From Acidobacteriaceae bacterium (GTDB lineage Bacteria > Acidobacteriota > Terriglobia > Terriglobales > Acidobacteriaceae): a stretch of 64,000 nucleotides of DNA. How positions within the stretch are numbered: position 1 is the first letter of the stretch; each line of letters starts with the position of its first letter. Made by a program: the position numbers and the translations under genes. Shown here one piece after another: positions 18,180-26,582 of the stretch. The stretch covers positions 29,671 to 93,670 of the forward strand of contig CAHJWN010000005.1 in assembly GCA_903642265.1 (NCBI GenBank). Reading direction: 5' to 3'. The notes under the pieces are model-generated. The model made no database searches. It was not told the origin of the DNA and saw nothing but the letters and a program-made list of their open reading frames with translations.

Positions 18180-21100
18180 TTATGCCAGCTCCGGATTCGG
18201 GTTGATGACGCCAGCGGTGTACGTCGTTCGAGGGCGGAAGTTCAGGTCGGACAGGACGGGATAGTCGCGCTCTTCAGCCTTCGATTTGGCGACCTTGCTG
18301 TTTTTATCGTTGATGTTGCCAAAGGTGATTGCAGAGGTGGGGCATGCCTGCTGGCAGGCAGTAACGACGTCGCCATCGCGAATCTCGCGGTTTTCCTTGT
18401 CTGCTTCAATCTTTGCCGACTCGATGCGCTGAATGCAGTAACTGCACTTCTCCATGACGCCGCGCGAACGGACGGACACGTCAGGATTGCGCATGAATTT
18501 CAGACTCTCGGAGTCGTAGTCTGAATACACCAGGAAGTTGAACCGGCGAACCTTATACGGGCAGTTATTCGAGCAGTATCGTGTACCGACGCACCGGTTG
18601 TACACCATGGTGTTGATACCTTCCGGCGTATGCACCGTAGCTCCGACAGGGCAGACCTGCTCACAGCCTGCATTTTCACAATGCTGGCACATCATCGGCT
18701 GAAAGTGTGCCTTTGGCGCATGCAGATCGCCTTCGAAGTAGGTATCAATTCGGAGCCACTGCATGTTGCGGCCGACCTTCACCTGTTCGCGGCCTACGAC
18801 GGCTATGTTGTTCTCCGCATAGCAACTCACAATGCAGGCGTTGCAGCCCGTACAGGAGTTAAGGTCAATAGCCATGCCCCAGGCGTTCTGGATCTTCCGC
18901 GAGGAGGGGTCTGTCTTCTTGTAGTCCCAATTATCAGGGAAGAACGTCTCATTGTGACCCGGCGTCTCGCCCTGGGGAGAGTAGCCAACTTTATCGATCA
19001 GTGCGCCGGTAGCGCCATCTTCATGCGCGAAGTTTGGGTTCTTCTTCACTTCGTCTAGAGTGGCATAGCGGATGATCGCGCGTTCCATCGCTTCGTGACC
19101 AGCGAGAGAGTAGGTCCCCTTCTTATCGGAGAGTGGCTTCTCGAGATCGTGCTGGGCAAATGCTCCGCGATGCTCAATATTGTGCACCTTGGTGACGCAC
19201 AGGTCGTAGCCGGTATCGACTTTCTTCGCGGTCGCGCCATGAGCAAACAACGGCATATCGGCGCCGCGAAGCTTGTACGCGTCGAAGCCAAAGCCTGCGC
19301 CCACGCGACCAGATTCGGCACGCCGTCCAAGCCCGAGATGGACGGTGATGACACCATCCGGATGGCCTGGGACCATGAACACAGGAGCGTTGACGGTGCG
19401 GCCGTCAACATTGAGCTCGACCACATCAGTCTCTTCCACCTTCAAATCAGCAAAGGTCGCCATACTCATCATGGCGGCATTGTCCCAGCTCATGCTGGTG
19501 ATTTGCTTCGGTAGTTCCTGCAGCCAGCCTACGTTCGAGTAGCGGCCATCGTAGAGCGAAGGATCCGGTCGAAACGAGATCTCGTACCCGGTGGTAGAAG
19601 TTGGCGCAGGAGATGCTGCAGCAACCGACCTTGGCGTGACTGACTTCGGCGTGTACGCGGTGCCTTCAACCCAGCCGTCGTGGAGTGCCTTACGCCAGCC
19701 CTCGGCGAAATCACCCTTGATGTACGTCTTGGCAGTGGCGGTGACCACGTCGTAGCCTGATGCCTGGGGATCATCGAGCAACGCCTGGAATACGTCATGC
19801 GAGCTCTTGCCGTCGTAAAGCGGGGCAATCATTGGCTGCACGATTGAGATAGTACCGTCGTACGACCGGGTATCCGACCAGCTCTCAAGGTAATGCGCCG
19901 AGTTGATGTGGTACGTGGAATTGAACCCCGTCTCATCACGATGCGATCCCAGATGCACCGTCGCCGCCACCTTGTTGAAGGCATCAGGAAAGTTCAGGTC
20001 TGCTGGCGCGGCGTAGAAAGGGTTGACTCCCATCATGACCAGCCATGAGACCTTACCGGCATTCATGTCTGTAACCAGGGACTCGAAATCAGTGCCCTGC
20101 TCGGAAGGAATCGGATTCACCGTCTCGGTATAAACCACGGCCTTACCGATCGCGCCGTATGCAGCGTTCAGCGCATGTGCGGCAGCATGGACCGAGGCTG
20201 GAGCCTGTTCGCCAGGAATCACAACGATCTTGCCACTGTTCGCCTTTAGATCGGCGAGCAGCGCTGTCATGAACTTCTGCGCGTCAGGGTTTGAGAGCGC
20301 AGACGTTGAACCACTGGAGAGGGCCGAAGCGAAGCTTGCTACCTCGCTTGGCTTCAGGCCAAGCCGATGCTCAGCCTTCATGCCGGTTACCGTGGGCATT
20401 GTCTCGACAACATATAACCGGTTCGGGGTCTTGCCCGCTTCGTAACGATGCCGCTCGGCATAAGCAGCCGAGAGCGGGAGAAAGCCTGGATGCGCGATAC
20501 CACCAAGGAAATCGGAGTCAAGCGAGAGGATGATGTCTGCCTCTTCCAGCTTGTACTGGGCGTCCATATATTCGCCGAATGCAGCCTTGGACGCAGCGCG
20601 CGACGAGTCCTGGTTGACAGGCTCCCACTGCACCAGCTTTGCCTGAGGATATTTCTGCTGAATCTGCTTCCACTGGGCCGCGAGGGTTGGGGAGGTAATG
20701 GTCTCTGAGAGGAAATAGATTCCCTGGCCGCCGTCGGACTGCTGCGCGGCAGTGGCGAAATCCTGCTGAAACTTGCCCCAGCTGGAGGTCTCGCCGCGAT
20801 ACATCACGTGCTGCGAGCGGTCAGGATCGTACATGCCAAGCAGTGTCGCCTGCGTCAACGCGTCCGACTTGCCCTTCGACATCGGGTGCTCGGGATTGCC
20901 CTCCAGCTTGATTGGGCGGAAGGCGTCCGTCTTGACCAGGACCGGGATGGCACCTGTCGGAAAGGGGTGCGCCGTTGCGAAAAACATTGAGGTGCCAAGA
21001 ACGAGATCTTCCGGCTGCTTCACGTACGGGTAAATTGGCTCATCGGGCTGCTTGGTGCAACCGGCAAGCCCGGCCAGGGCAAACGATGCGCCCATGACCT

Positions 21101-21422
21101 TCAAAAATCCGCGGCGACTGACAGGGTCAACCCACTCGTTGCTTGCTCCCATTGATTGACGCGGGAACTCTTCGGCCATGAGCTCATGGAACGAATCAGT
21201 CTCCGCGAGCGAATCGAGGTCTTTCCAGAATCTGCGGCCGGTCTTACCTTCGAGTTTCGCCTGCACCTGTGCCAGCGTAAGCTTTGCCGGCGCGATGCTG
21301 GTAACGACAACCGGTGCCGCGAGTTTGTTCGTTTCTTCCATTGCCTCTTCCATCTCGAGCGCCCTGTTCGTCAATCCTTGTGCGTTCCAGTCAGCTTCTA
21401 TCGGATTGTTCATCGGTGACAT
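18180..21422 (-). CDS. actB: Alternative complex III, ActB (molybdopterin-like/iron-sulfur subunit)
   Basis: A 1080-residue fusion. An N-terminal leader of about 100 residues precedes an internal twin-arginine motif (RRGFLK, residues 103-108) with a lipobox-like LAGLAGC ending at Cys122. The large middle part resembles the molybdopterin oxidoreductase fold, but ActB proteins bind no molybdenum cofactor. From about residue 850 a four-cluster ferredoxin domain follows, with CTGCNACIVSCYAENN, CQHCENAGCEQVCP, a variant CVGTRYCSNNCP, CSYCIQRI and CQQACP. It receives electrons from quinol and relays them to the ActA/ActE hemes. ATG at 21422 is used; ATG at 21413 would overlap the actA stop as ATGA. 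The start is uncertain by three residues. Confidence 0.94.
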   Translation of the reverse strand: MSPMNNPIEADWNAQGLTNRALEMEEAMEETNKLAAPVVVTSIAPAKLTLAQVQAKLEGKTGRRFWKDLDSLAETDSFHELMAEEFPRQSMGASNEWVDPVSRRGFLKVMGASFALAGLAGCTKQPDEPIYPYVKQPEDLVLGTSMFFATAHPFPTGAIPVLVKTDAFRPIKLEGNPEHPMSKGKSDALTQATLLGMYDPDRSQHVMYRGETSSWGKFQQDFATAAQQSDGGQGIYFLSETITSPTLAAQWKQIQQKYPQAKLVQWEPVNQDSSRAASKAAFGEYMDAQYKLEEADIILSLDSDFLGGIAHPGFLPLSAAYAERHRYEAGKTPNRLYVVETMPTVTGMKAEHRLGLKPSEVASFASALSSGSTSALSNPDAQKFMTALLADLKANSGKIVVIPGEQAPASVHAAAHALNAAYGAIGKAVVYTETVNPIPSEQGTDFESLVTDMNAGKVSWLVMMGVNPFYAAPADLNFPDAFNKVAATVHLGSHRDETGFNSTYHINSAHYLESWSDTRSYDGTISIVQPMIAPLYDGKSSHDVFQALLDDPQASGYDVVTATAKTYIKGDFAEGWRKALHDGWVEGTAYTPKSVTPRSVAAASPAPTSTTGYEISFRPDPSLYDGRYSNVGWLQELPKQITSMSWDNAAMMSMATFADLKVEETDVVELNVDGRTVNAPVFMVPGHPDGVITVHLGLGRRAESGRVGAGFGFDAYKLRGADMPLFAHGATAKKVDTGYDLCVTKVHNIEHRGAFAQHDLEKPLSDKKGTYSLAGHEAMERAIIRYATLDEVKKNPNFAHEDGATGALIDKVGYSPQGETPGHNETFFPDNWDYKKTDPSSRKIQNAWGMAIDLNSCTGCNACIVSCYAENNIAVVGREQVKVGRNMQWLRIDTYFEGDLHAPKAHFQPMMCQHCENAGCEQVCPVGATVHTPEGINTMVYNRCVGTRYCSNNCPYKVRRFNFLVYSDYDSESLKFMRNPDVSVRSRGVMEKCSYCIQRIESAKIEADKENREIRDGDVVTACQQACPTSAITFGNINDKNSKVAKSKAEERDYPVLSDLNFRPRTTYTAGVINPNPELA

Positions 21423-22330
21423 GTCTCGCAGCTTGAAAGCTGTTCCGGTGTGCGGATGTGGTACTGGTCCGTCAGATATCTGCCGAGATCGGACTGACTG
21501 GTGAACTTGCGGTAGCTGGCAGGCATGGCAATTGCGCCCAGGGGTGCGCCATCGCTATAGGTCTTGCCTTCGCCCCCCGTTGAGGGATGAGGATTCGACA
21601 TCGTTCCGGATTGGCTTTGGTTCCCGGACGCTGCGGCTGTTCCATCCTGGAGCATCGCGACCTCGGGATTTTCGCCAGAAGGATCCTTCGTTGTGCAATT
21701 CACGTTCTGGGCCGTCGGCCTGTCGCTGCTCGAGTCCGCGCACCAGACCGGCTTCAGGCTTGAAGGTCCCGCCCAAGCCATGTTGTAGATCTCGCTGGTT
21801 GGCCGCAGGTTTACCCCGGGATTGCGATGACAGTTCAGACACCATTCCATCTGCAGCGTATTTTGCTGGTACATCAGAGGCATCTCGTCTACGCGGCCAT
21901 GACAACTGGCGCAGCCAATCCCTTTATTCACATGAACCGAATGGTTGAAGTAAACATAGTCCGGAAGGTCATGAACCTTGATCCATTGAATGGACGCACC
22001 GGTCGCCCAACTCTGCCGGACAGGCTCAAGCAGTTGTGCATTTGTCCAGATCTGCGAATGGCAATTGATGCAGGTCTTGGTTGGAGGAATGCCAGCGTAA
22101 CTCGATTTCTCAACCGAGGTATGGCAGTACTGGCATTGAAGGCCAAGGCCGACCACGTGGTGCTTGTGACTGAAAGGCACCGGCTGGTCCGGGCGCTGTC
22201 CCTGGCGGGTCACCCATGGTGAGCGTTGCAGATTGTCCAGCGTGACACCGAGCGCAATGACGATGACACCCGTCAGGACCAGGCTGAACCGGGCCAGAGC
22301 GTTCGAAGTGCGATCAAAGACTTGTGCCAT
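21410..22330 (-). CDS. actA: Alternative complex III, ActA (pentaheme cytochrome c)
   Basis: A 306-residue membrane-anchored multiheme cytochrome. One helix lies at about residues 12-31, then five CxxCH motifs at 66-70 (CQYCH), 87-91 (CINCH), 140-144 (CASCH), 164-168 (CLNCH) and 301-305 (CETCH), the last only one residue from the C-terminus. ActA of ACIII typically carries five or six hemes. A low-complexity Ser/Gly/Pro/Gln stretch (about 215-245) separates hemes four and five. The ATG at 22330 has AGGA nine bases upstream. It is the first gene of the operon; its leader contains an 8-bp tandem repeat. Confidence 0.94.
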   Translation of the reverse strand: MAQVFDRTSNALARFSLVLTGVIVIALGVTLDNLQRSPWVTRQGQRPDQPVPFSHKHHVVGLGLQCQYCHTSVEKSSYAGIPPTKTCINCHSQIWTNAQLLEPVRQSWATGASIQWIKVHDLPDYVYFNHSVHVNKGIGCASCHGRVDEMPLMYQQNTLQMEWCLNCHRNPGVNLRPTSEIYNMAWAGPSSLKPVWCADSSSDRPTAQNVNCTTKDPSGENPEVAMLQDGTAAASGNQSQSGTMSNPHPSTGGEGKTYSDGAPLGAIAMPASYRKFTSQSDLGRYLTDQYHIRTPEQLSSCETCHR

Positions 22331-22941
22331 GAGAGCTTTCCTGCTTCCTCTGCATCAGCAGAGTGATTAAAACTGCATCCACTAAGTGAATCTTTACCGA
22401 GGTACCGAACTACCGAGCTATCGAGTTACCGAGCGATTCGTTGTATGAATATGCGTAAAGGCCCGGTCAGAAAGGTAGACATTGCAACAATTCAGGCCAA
22501 ATAAGTTTTTGAGCGGAACTGCAGGCCCGTAACAAACTTGCTGTTAACTTGGGACAGCCAATTACTACCTGAACTTCAAAATATAGCAGTCTGCAAAAAA
22601 CTCCAAACTCACCCAATATCCGACCTAACTGGTCTTATATGTGCAATATCCGATTATCGGAGAGCGGGCGTTCGCTCTGCACTAGATCTCGTGCAGAAAC
22701 TTGCCTTGTCTTCATCCTGACCACAACTTGGTTCCACTTTGGTGCGCTGTTCACCGTTTTGGTTACTTATTTATTTTTCCTCGAATGTTCGATTTTCGGT
22801 CGGCTCGCGACAGCAAAGGCGACTCGTATGTCCACCCCCATGAGGCGTATGTCGTTTATCCGAATCTGATGGTGGGCGGTACTTGGCAGAGACCAGCTGC
22901 TCCTGCATACCGACAGGCGATATTGCTGTAGGGTGAGATCG
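22331..22941. promoter_or_regulatory. Divergent intergenic region between actA and the glycosylase gene
   Basis: About 610 bases without a credible gene. It must hold the promoter of the act-cox operon (reading left) and of the glycosylase/GH57 pair (reading right). Visible structure: an 8-bp tandem repeat at 22395-22434; a directly repeated CAATATCCGA at 22614-22623 and 22644-22653; and a 13-base palindrome TCCGATTATCGGA at 22649-22661 overlapping the second copy. The right half is AT-richer than its surroundings. I see no tRNA or riboswitch and do not assign -35/-10 boxes. Confidence 0.5.
22395..22434. repeat. Five tandem copies of an 8-bp unit in the actA leader
   Basis: Five units follow each other in exact 8-base phase: TACCGAGG, TACCGAAC, TACCGAGC, TATCGAGT and TACCGAGC. 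The array ends 65 bases before the actA ATG on the minus strand, where it reads as CTCGGTA-type units. It may lie in the 5' untranslated region or promoter. An octamer array is not triplet-phased and codes for nothing here. Confidence 0.85.
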
Positions 22942-23655
22942 ATGCCGCATCCTCAATCAAATGCTCGTGCACCAAGGTACGATGTTCCACTTGCGCTGGC
23001 GCAACTGGGCGCCAGTGATCCGAAGCTCGGTAAACTGATCTCGCGCGTCGGGCCGTGTACCTTGAAAATTGCGAGTGGGCAGACACCTTTTGAGGCCCTC
23101 CTCCGAGCGATCGTCTACCAGCAGCTTCATGGCAAGGCTGCCGCCGCCATCCATGAACGCCTCATCGATAGCTTCGCCTCAGTCACCGATCGCGGCCACC
23201 CCGATCCGCAGCACATTCTTGATTGCCCGAATGAGCAGCTTCGCTCCGCCGGACTTTCGCATAGTAAGGCGCTCTCAATTCGGGACCTCGCAGCCAGGAC
23301 ACTGGACGGGACCGTTCCTTCCCTTGCTCGCATCCGGCGCATGCCTGATGAAGCCATCATCGATCAGCTGACGCAGGTGAGAGGCATTGGTCGCTGGACG
23401 GTAGAGATGATGCTGATCTTCCGGTTGGGACGGTCGAACGTCCTTCCAGTGGATGACTACGGAGTTCGCAAGGGATTTGCGCTTACGTTCACAGGTTTGA
23501 AACCCCACCAGAAGGTGACACCGGACCTGCTCCCGAAAGCCGATGCCATGCTGAAACGCGCTCGCAAGTGGCAGCCCTGGTGCTCCATCGTGAGCTGGTA
23601 TCTCTGGAGAGCATGTGATCTCGCCGCAGTTAAGCCGGCATCCAAGGACTTATAA
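22942..23655 (+). CDS. DNA-3-methyladenine glycosylase II (AlkA-type HhH-GPD glycosylase)
   Basis: A 237-residue base-excision repair glycosylase. The helix-hairpin-helix reads LTQVRGIGRWTVEMML and is followed by the GPD region with the catalytic Asp in VLPVDDYGVRKG. Upstream, AIVYQQLHGKAAAAIHERL matches the family's conserved 'QQ(L/I)' helix. It would excise alkylated purines from DNA in the cytoplasm. It lacks the extra N-terminal domain of E. coli AlkA, as many compact homologues do. ATG at 22942 is chosen because AGGGTG lies about six bases upstream; GTG at 22933 is an alternative. The GH57-like gene follows after 114 bases. Confidence 0.88.
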   Translation: MPHPQSNARAPRYDVPLALAQLGASDPKLGKLISRVGPCTLKIASGQTPFEALLRAIVYQQLHGKAAAAIHERLIDSFASVTDRGHPDPQHILDCPNEQLRSAGLSHSKALSIRDLAARTLDGTVPSLARIRRMPDEAIIDQLTQVRGIGRWTVEMMLIFRLGRSNVLPVDDYGVRKGFALTFTGLKPHQKVTPDLLPKADAMLKRARKWQPWCSIVSWYLWRACDLAAVKPASKDL

Positions 23656-23769
23656 CTCACCCTGTAAGCTGTTACGGGAAGATACAAACACTGCATCTCG
23701 ACCAAACTAAACACGAGCGGCTGGAGCAGCAAGCCTGTCACCGCCGAGCCCTCGGGAGACTCACCCTAT

Positions 23770-26496
23770 ATGGCAAAGCCTAAATTTCTGCAACGCCCAC
23801 CTCGGGCGAGCGCGCGCGCAGCGCAACCGGCTACTTCGACCGCCTCCGATGCTTCCCTCCGTTACGTTTGTGTCCATGGCCACTTCTACCAGCCACCTCG
23901 GGAGAATCCGTGGCTCGAAACGGTCGAGGTACAGGAATCGGCTGCGCCTTACCACGATTGGAACGACCGCATTACGGCAGAGTGCTACGCCCCGAACGGT
24001 GCATCTCGGATTCAGGACATCGAAGATCGTATCGTTCGAATCGTCAACAATTACAGCAGGATGAGCTTCAACTTCGGTCCCACGCTTCTGAGCTGGCTGG
24101 CGGACAACGCACCACGCGCATACCGCATGATCCTTGACGCTGATGTGGCAAGCACGCAGCGCTTCAGCGGGCACGGTTCGGCGATGGCGCAGGTGTACAA
24201 CCACATCATCATGCCGCTTGCAAGCGAACGTGACGCCATCACCCAGATTCGCTGGGGTATTGCAGACTTCGAGTCTCGATTTGGCCGTAAACCCGAGGGT
24301 ATGTGGCTGGCGGAGACGGCAGTAAACCGCAGTGTGCTCGATCTCATGGCCAGGGAGGGCATCAAGTTCACCGTACTTGCCCCTGTCCAGTGTGCGCGGG
24401 TGCGACGCATGGGTTCCCAGTCAAAGGCCGTGTCGAACGCTGCCGCGGAACAAACTGCCGCGGAGCTGACTAACCTGGATCTCGACCCTGGGGCGCGAGT
24501 TGCAATTGGAGATTGGATCGGCACCCCGGACGCGACCGTTGATCCGACTCAGGCCTATCTGGTCCAGCTCGATGAAGGCCGCTCAATCAACATCTTTTTC
24601 TATGATGGCCCAGGTTCGCGCGCCATCGCGTTTGAAGGGCTGCTCAACAGCGGTGAGGTCTTTGGGCGGCGCTTGCTGGATGGATTTCACCCGGGGTCGA
24701 ATGACGACCCGGAGCGGGCCCAGTTGTCCCACGTAGCGACCGACGGCGAGAGCTACGGCCATCACCATAAGCATGGTGAGATGGCGCTCTCCTATGCCCT
24801 GCAGTGGATCGAAGAGGAAGGCCACGCGCAGCTCACCAACTATGGCGAATTTCTCGAGAAGTTTCCGCCATTGTGGGAAGCGGAAGTAGCCGAGGACACT
24901 TCCTGGAGCTGCGTTCATGGTGTAGAGCGTTGGCGCTCCAACTGTGGCTGTAATGGTGGCAAGCCCGGATGGAACCAGCTTTGGCGGGAACCACTTCGCG
25001 ACGCTCTGGATTACCTGCGTGACGCTACCGCGCCGTTGGTGGAAAATCTGGCATCAGGTCTGCTTCTCGATCTTTGGTCCACGCGCAACGCGTACATAGA
25101 GGTTGTGCTGGATCGCAGTCCGGCGGCAATGGATCTCTTCCTGGCCCAACATGCGGCACGGCCACTGTCGGTCGCAGAACGCATCACGGTCCTGGAGCTG
25201 CTTGAGCTGGAGCGCCACACGCAACTCATGTACACCTCCTGCGGCTGGTTCTTCGATGAGATCTCCGGCATTGAGACAGTCCAGATCATTGCGTATGCCG
25301 GCCGTGTACTGCAGTTAGCAGCAGATCTTTTCGGTCAGGCGGGTCGAGAGCTTGAACCCCATTTTCTGGAGATCCTGGCGAAAGCGAAGAGCAATGTGCC
25401 GGAGATCAAAGACGGCGCAGAGGTGTACCGGCGCTACGTCACCGGTATGAAGATTGGCCTGGAACAGGTGGGCGCGCACTATGCCATCAGTTCTATCTTT
25501 CGCAATTACCCGGAAGATGGCGAAATCTTCTGCTTCGACGTTCACCGCTACGCTCATGAGGTCTTCGCCTCTGGGCGAGGCAAGGTTGCGCTCGGGCGCG
25601 CACGGGTTCGGTCACACATCACGGAGGAGACCGAGGACATCTGCTTCGCCGTGCTGCACCTCGGCGATCAGAACTTATCGGCCGCAGTGAAGCCCTACGA
25701 CCCCGAGGACGAGGCCGCCTTCGTTACCTTCTCTGACGAGGTACGCACGTCCATTCGCCGCGCAAACCTGCCGGACGTGATCCGCCTCATTGACCGTTTC
25801 TTCGAAGCGAAAATTGTCGACGCAACATCTTCCGGCCGGGAAAATACCGCGTCGACGACTTCCTACTCGCTGACTTCGCTCTTCGCCGATGAGCAGCACC
25901 GCATTCTCCGCACCATCCTGAACCAGACGCTTGCAGAGATGGAAGACTCGATGCGCAACATCTACGAGGACCATGCGTCACTGCTGCACTATCTCACCGA
26001 ATCCGGCATGGCTGCTCCGCCGGCCCTGGCACTCGCTGCAAGCTTTGCCCTGAATGCCAGTCTGCGCCGCGCCCTGGAGGCCGAGCTCTTCGACGCAGCC
26101 GAGGTGCAGTCGCTGCTGGTGAGGGCTGAAGGCGACCAGGTGAAGCTTGACACCACTTTGCTGAGCTATACCGCAGGCCAGCGTATGAAGCGCGCTATGG
26201 TGCGGCTGGAAGTGGCCGGATCGGCAACCGCGCCCTCTGCGGTTGTCCCCGCACATCCGGCGATGATCAGCGCCTTGAACGTAGCCATCACCATCGCCCA
26301 GACGCTTGCCACCATGCCCTTTGAAGTAAACCTGTGGCAGGCGCAGAACATCTGGAACGACCTTCTGCGCAAAAACGAGGGCACCGACCGGCTACCGGAG
26401 TCGACCGCGGAGTGGAAGGAAGGCTTCCGGAAGCTGGGCTTTGCCCTGAACATCGCTGTCGATCGCATCGTGGTTGAGGCTGCTGTGGTTCTTTAA
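23770..26496 (+). CDS. Glycoside hydrolase family 57 / DUF3536 protein
   Basis: A 908-residue protein with an N-terminal GH57-type (beta/alpha)7 domain and a C-terminal DUF3536 region. The start of the domain reads VHGHFYQPPRENPW (about residues 35-48). Candidate catalytic residues are Glu182 in GMWLAETAVN (GH57 nucleophile position) and Asp325 in VATDGESYGHHHKHGEMAL (acid/base position). There is no signal peptide, so it should act in the cytoplasm, presumably on alpha-glucans such as glycogen, but the substrate of DUF3536 proteins is not established. The downstream half is all-alpha in character and carries Ala-rich helices. The ATG at 23770 has GGGAG about a dozen bases upstream. A strong terminator follows. 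Confidence 0.88.
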   Translation: MAKPKFLQRPPRASARAAQPATSTASDASLRYVCVHGHFYQPPRENPWLETVEVQESAAPYHDWNDRITAECYAPNGASRIQDIEDRIVRIVNNYSRMSFNFGPTLLSWLADNAPRAYRMILDADVASTQRFSGHGSAMAQVYNHIIMPLASERDAITQIRWGIADFESRFGRKPEGMWLAETAVNRSVLDLMAREGIKFTVLAPVQCARVRRMGSQSKAVSNAAAEQTAAELTNLDLDPGARVAIGDWIGTPDATVDPTQAYLVQLDEGRSINIFFYDGPGSRAIAFEGLLNSGEVFGRRLLDGFHPGSNDDPERAQLSHVATDGESYGHHHKHGEMALSYALQWIEEEGHAQLTNYGEFLEKFPPLWEAEVAEDTSWSCVHGVERWRSNCGCNGGKPGWNQLWREPLRDALDYLRDATAPLVENLASGLLLDLWSTRNAYIEVVLDRSPAAMDLFLAQHAARPLSVAERITVLELLELERHTQLMYTSCGWFFDEISGIETVQIIAYAGRVLQLAADLFGQAGRELEPHFLEILAKAKSNVPEIKDGAEVYRRYVTGMKIGLEQVGAHYAISSIFRNYPEDGEIFCFDVHRYAHEVFASGRGKVALGRARVRSHITEETEDICFAVLHLGDQNLSAAVKPYDPEDEAAFVTFSDEVRTSIRRANLPDVIRLIDRFFEAKIVDATSSGRENTASTTSYSLTSLFADEQHRILRTILNQTLAEMEDSMRNIYEDHASLLHYLTESGMAAPPALALAASFALNASLRRALEAELFDAAEVQSLLVRAEGDQVKLDTTLLSYTAGQRMKRAMVRLEVAGSATAPSAVVPAHPAMISALNVAITIAQTLATMPFEVNLWQAQNIWNDLLRKNEGTDRLPESTAEWKEGFRKLGFALNIAVDRIVVEAAVVL

Positions 26497-26522
26497 CGCA
26501 AACGGTTGCCACGCATACATTG

Positions 26523-26558
26523 AAAAGCCTGTGACGTCATTCGACGTCACAGGCTTTT
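26523..26558. terminator. Bidirectional rho-independent terminator
   Basis: A perfect 16-bp inverted repeat (AAAAGCCTGTGACGTC and its complement) encloses the four-base loop ATTC. The A-run on one side and T-run on the other give a U-tract in either direction. It lies between the GH57-like gene and the convergent protease gene, so it serves both. Confidence 0.95.
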
Positions 26559-26582
26559 GTTTGTGAGTGATCAGTCAGCGGG

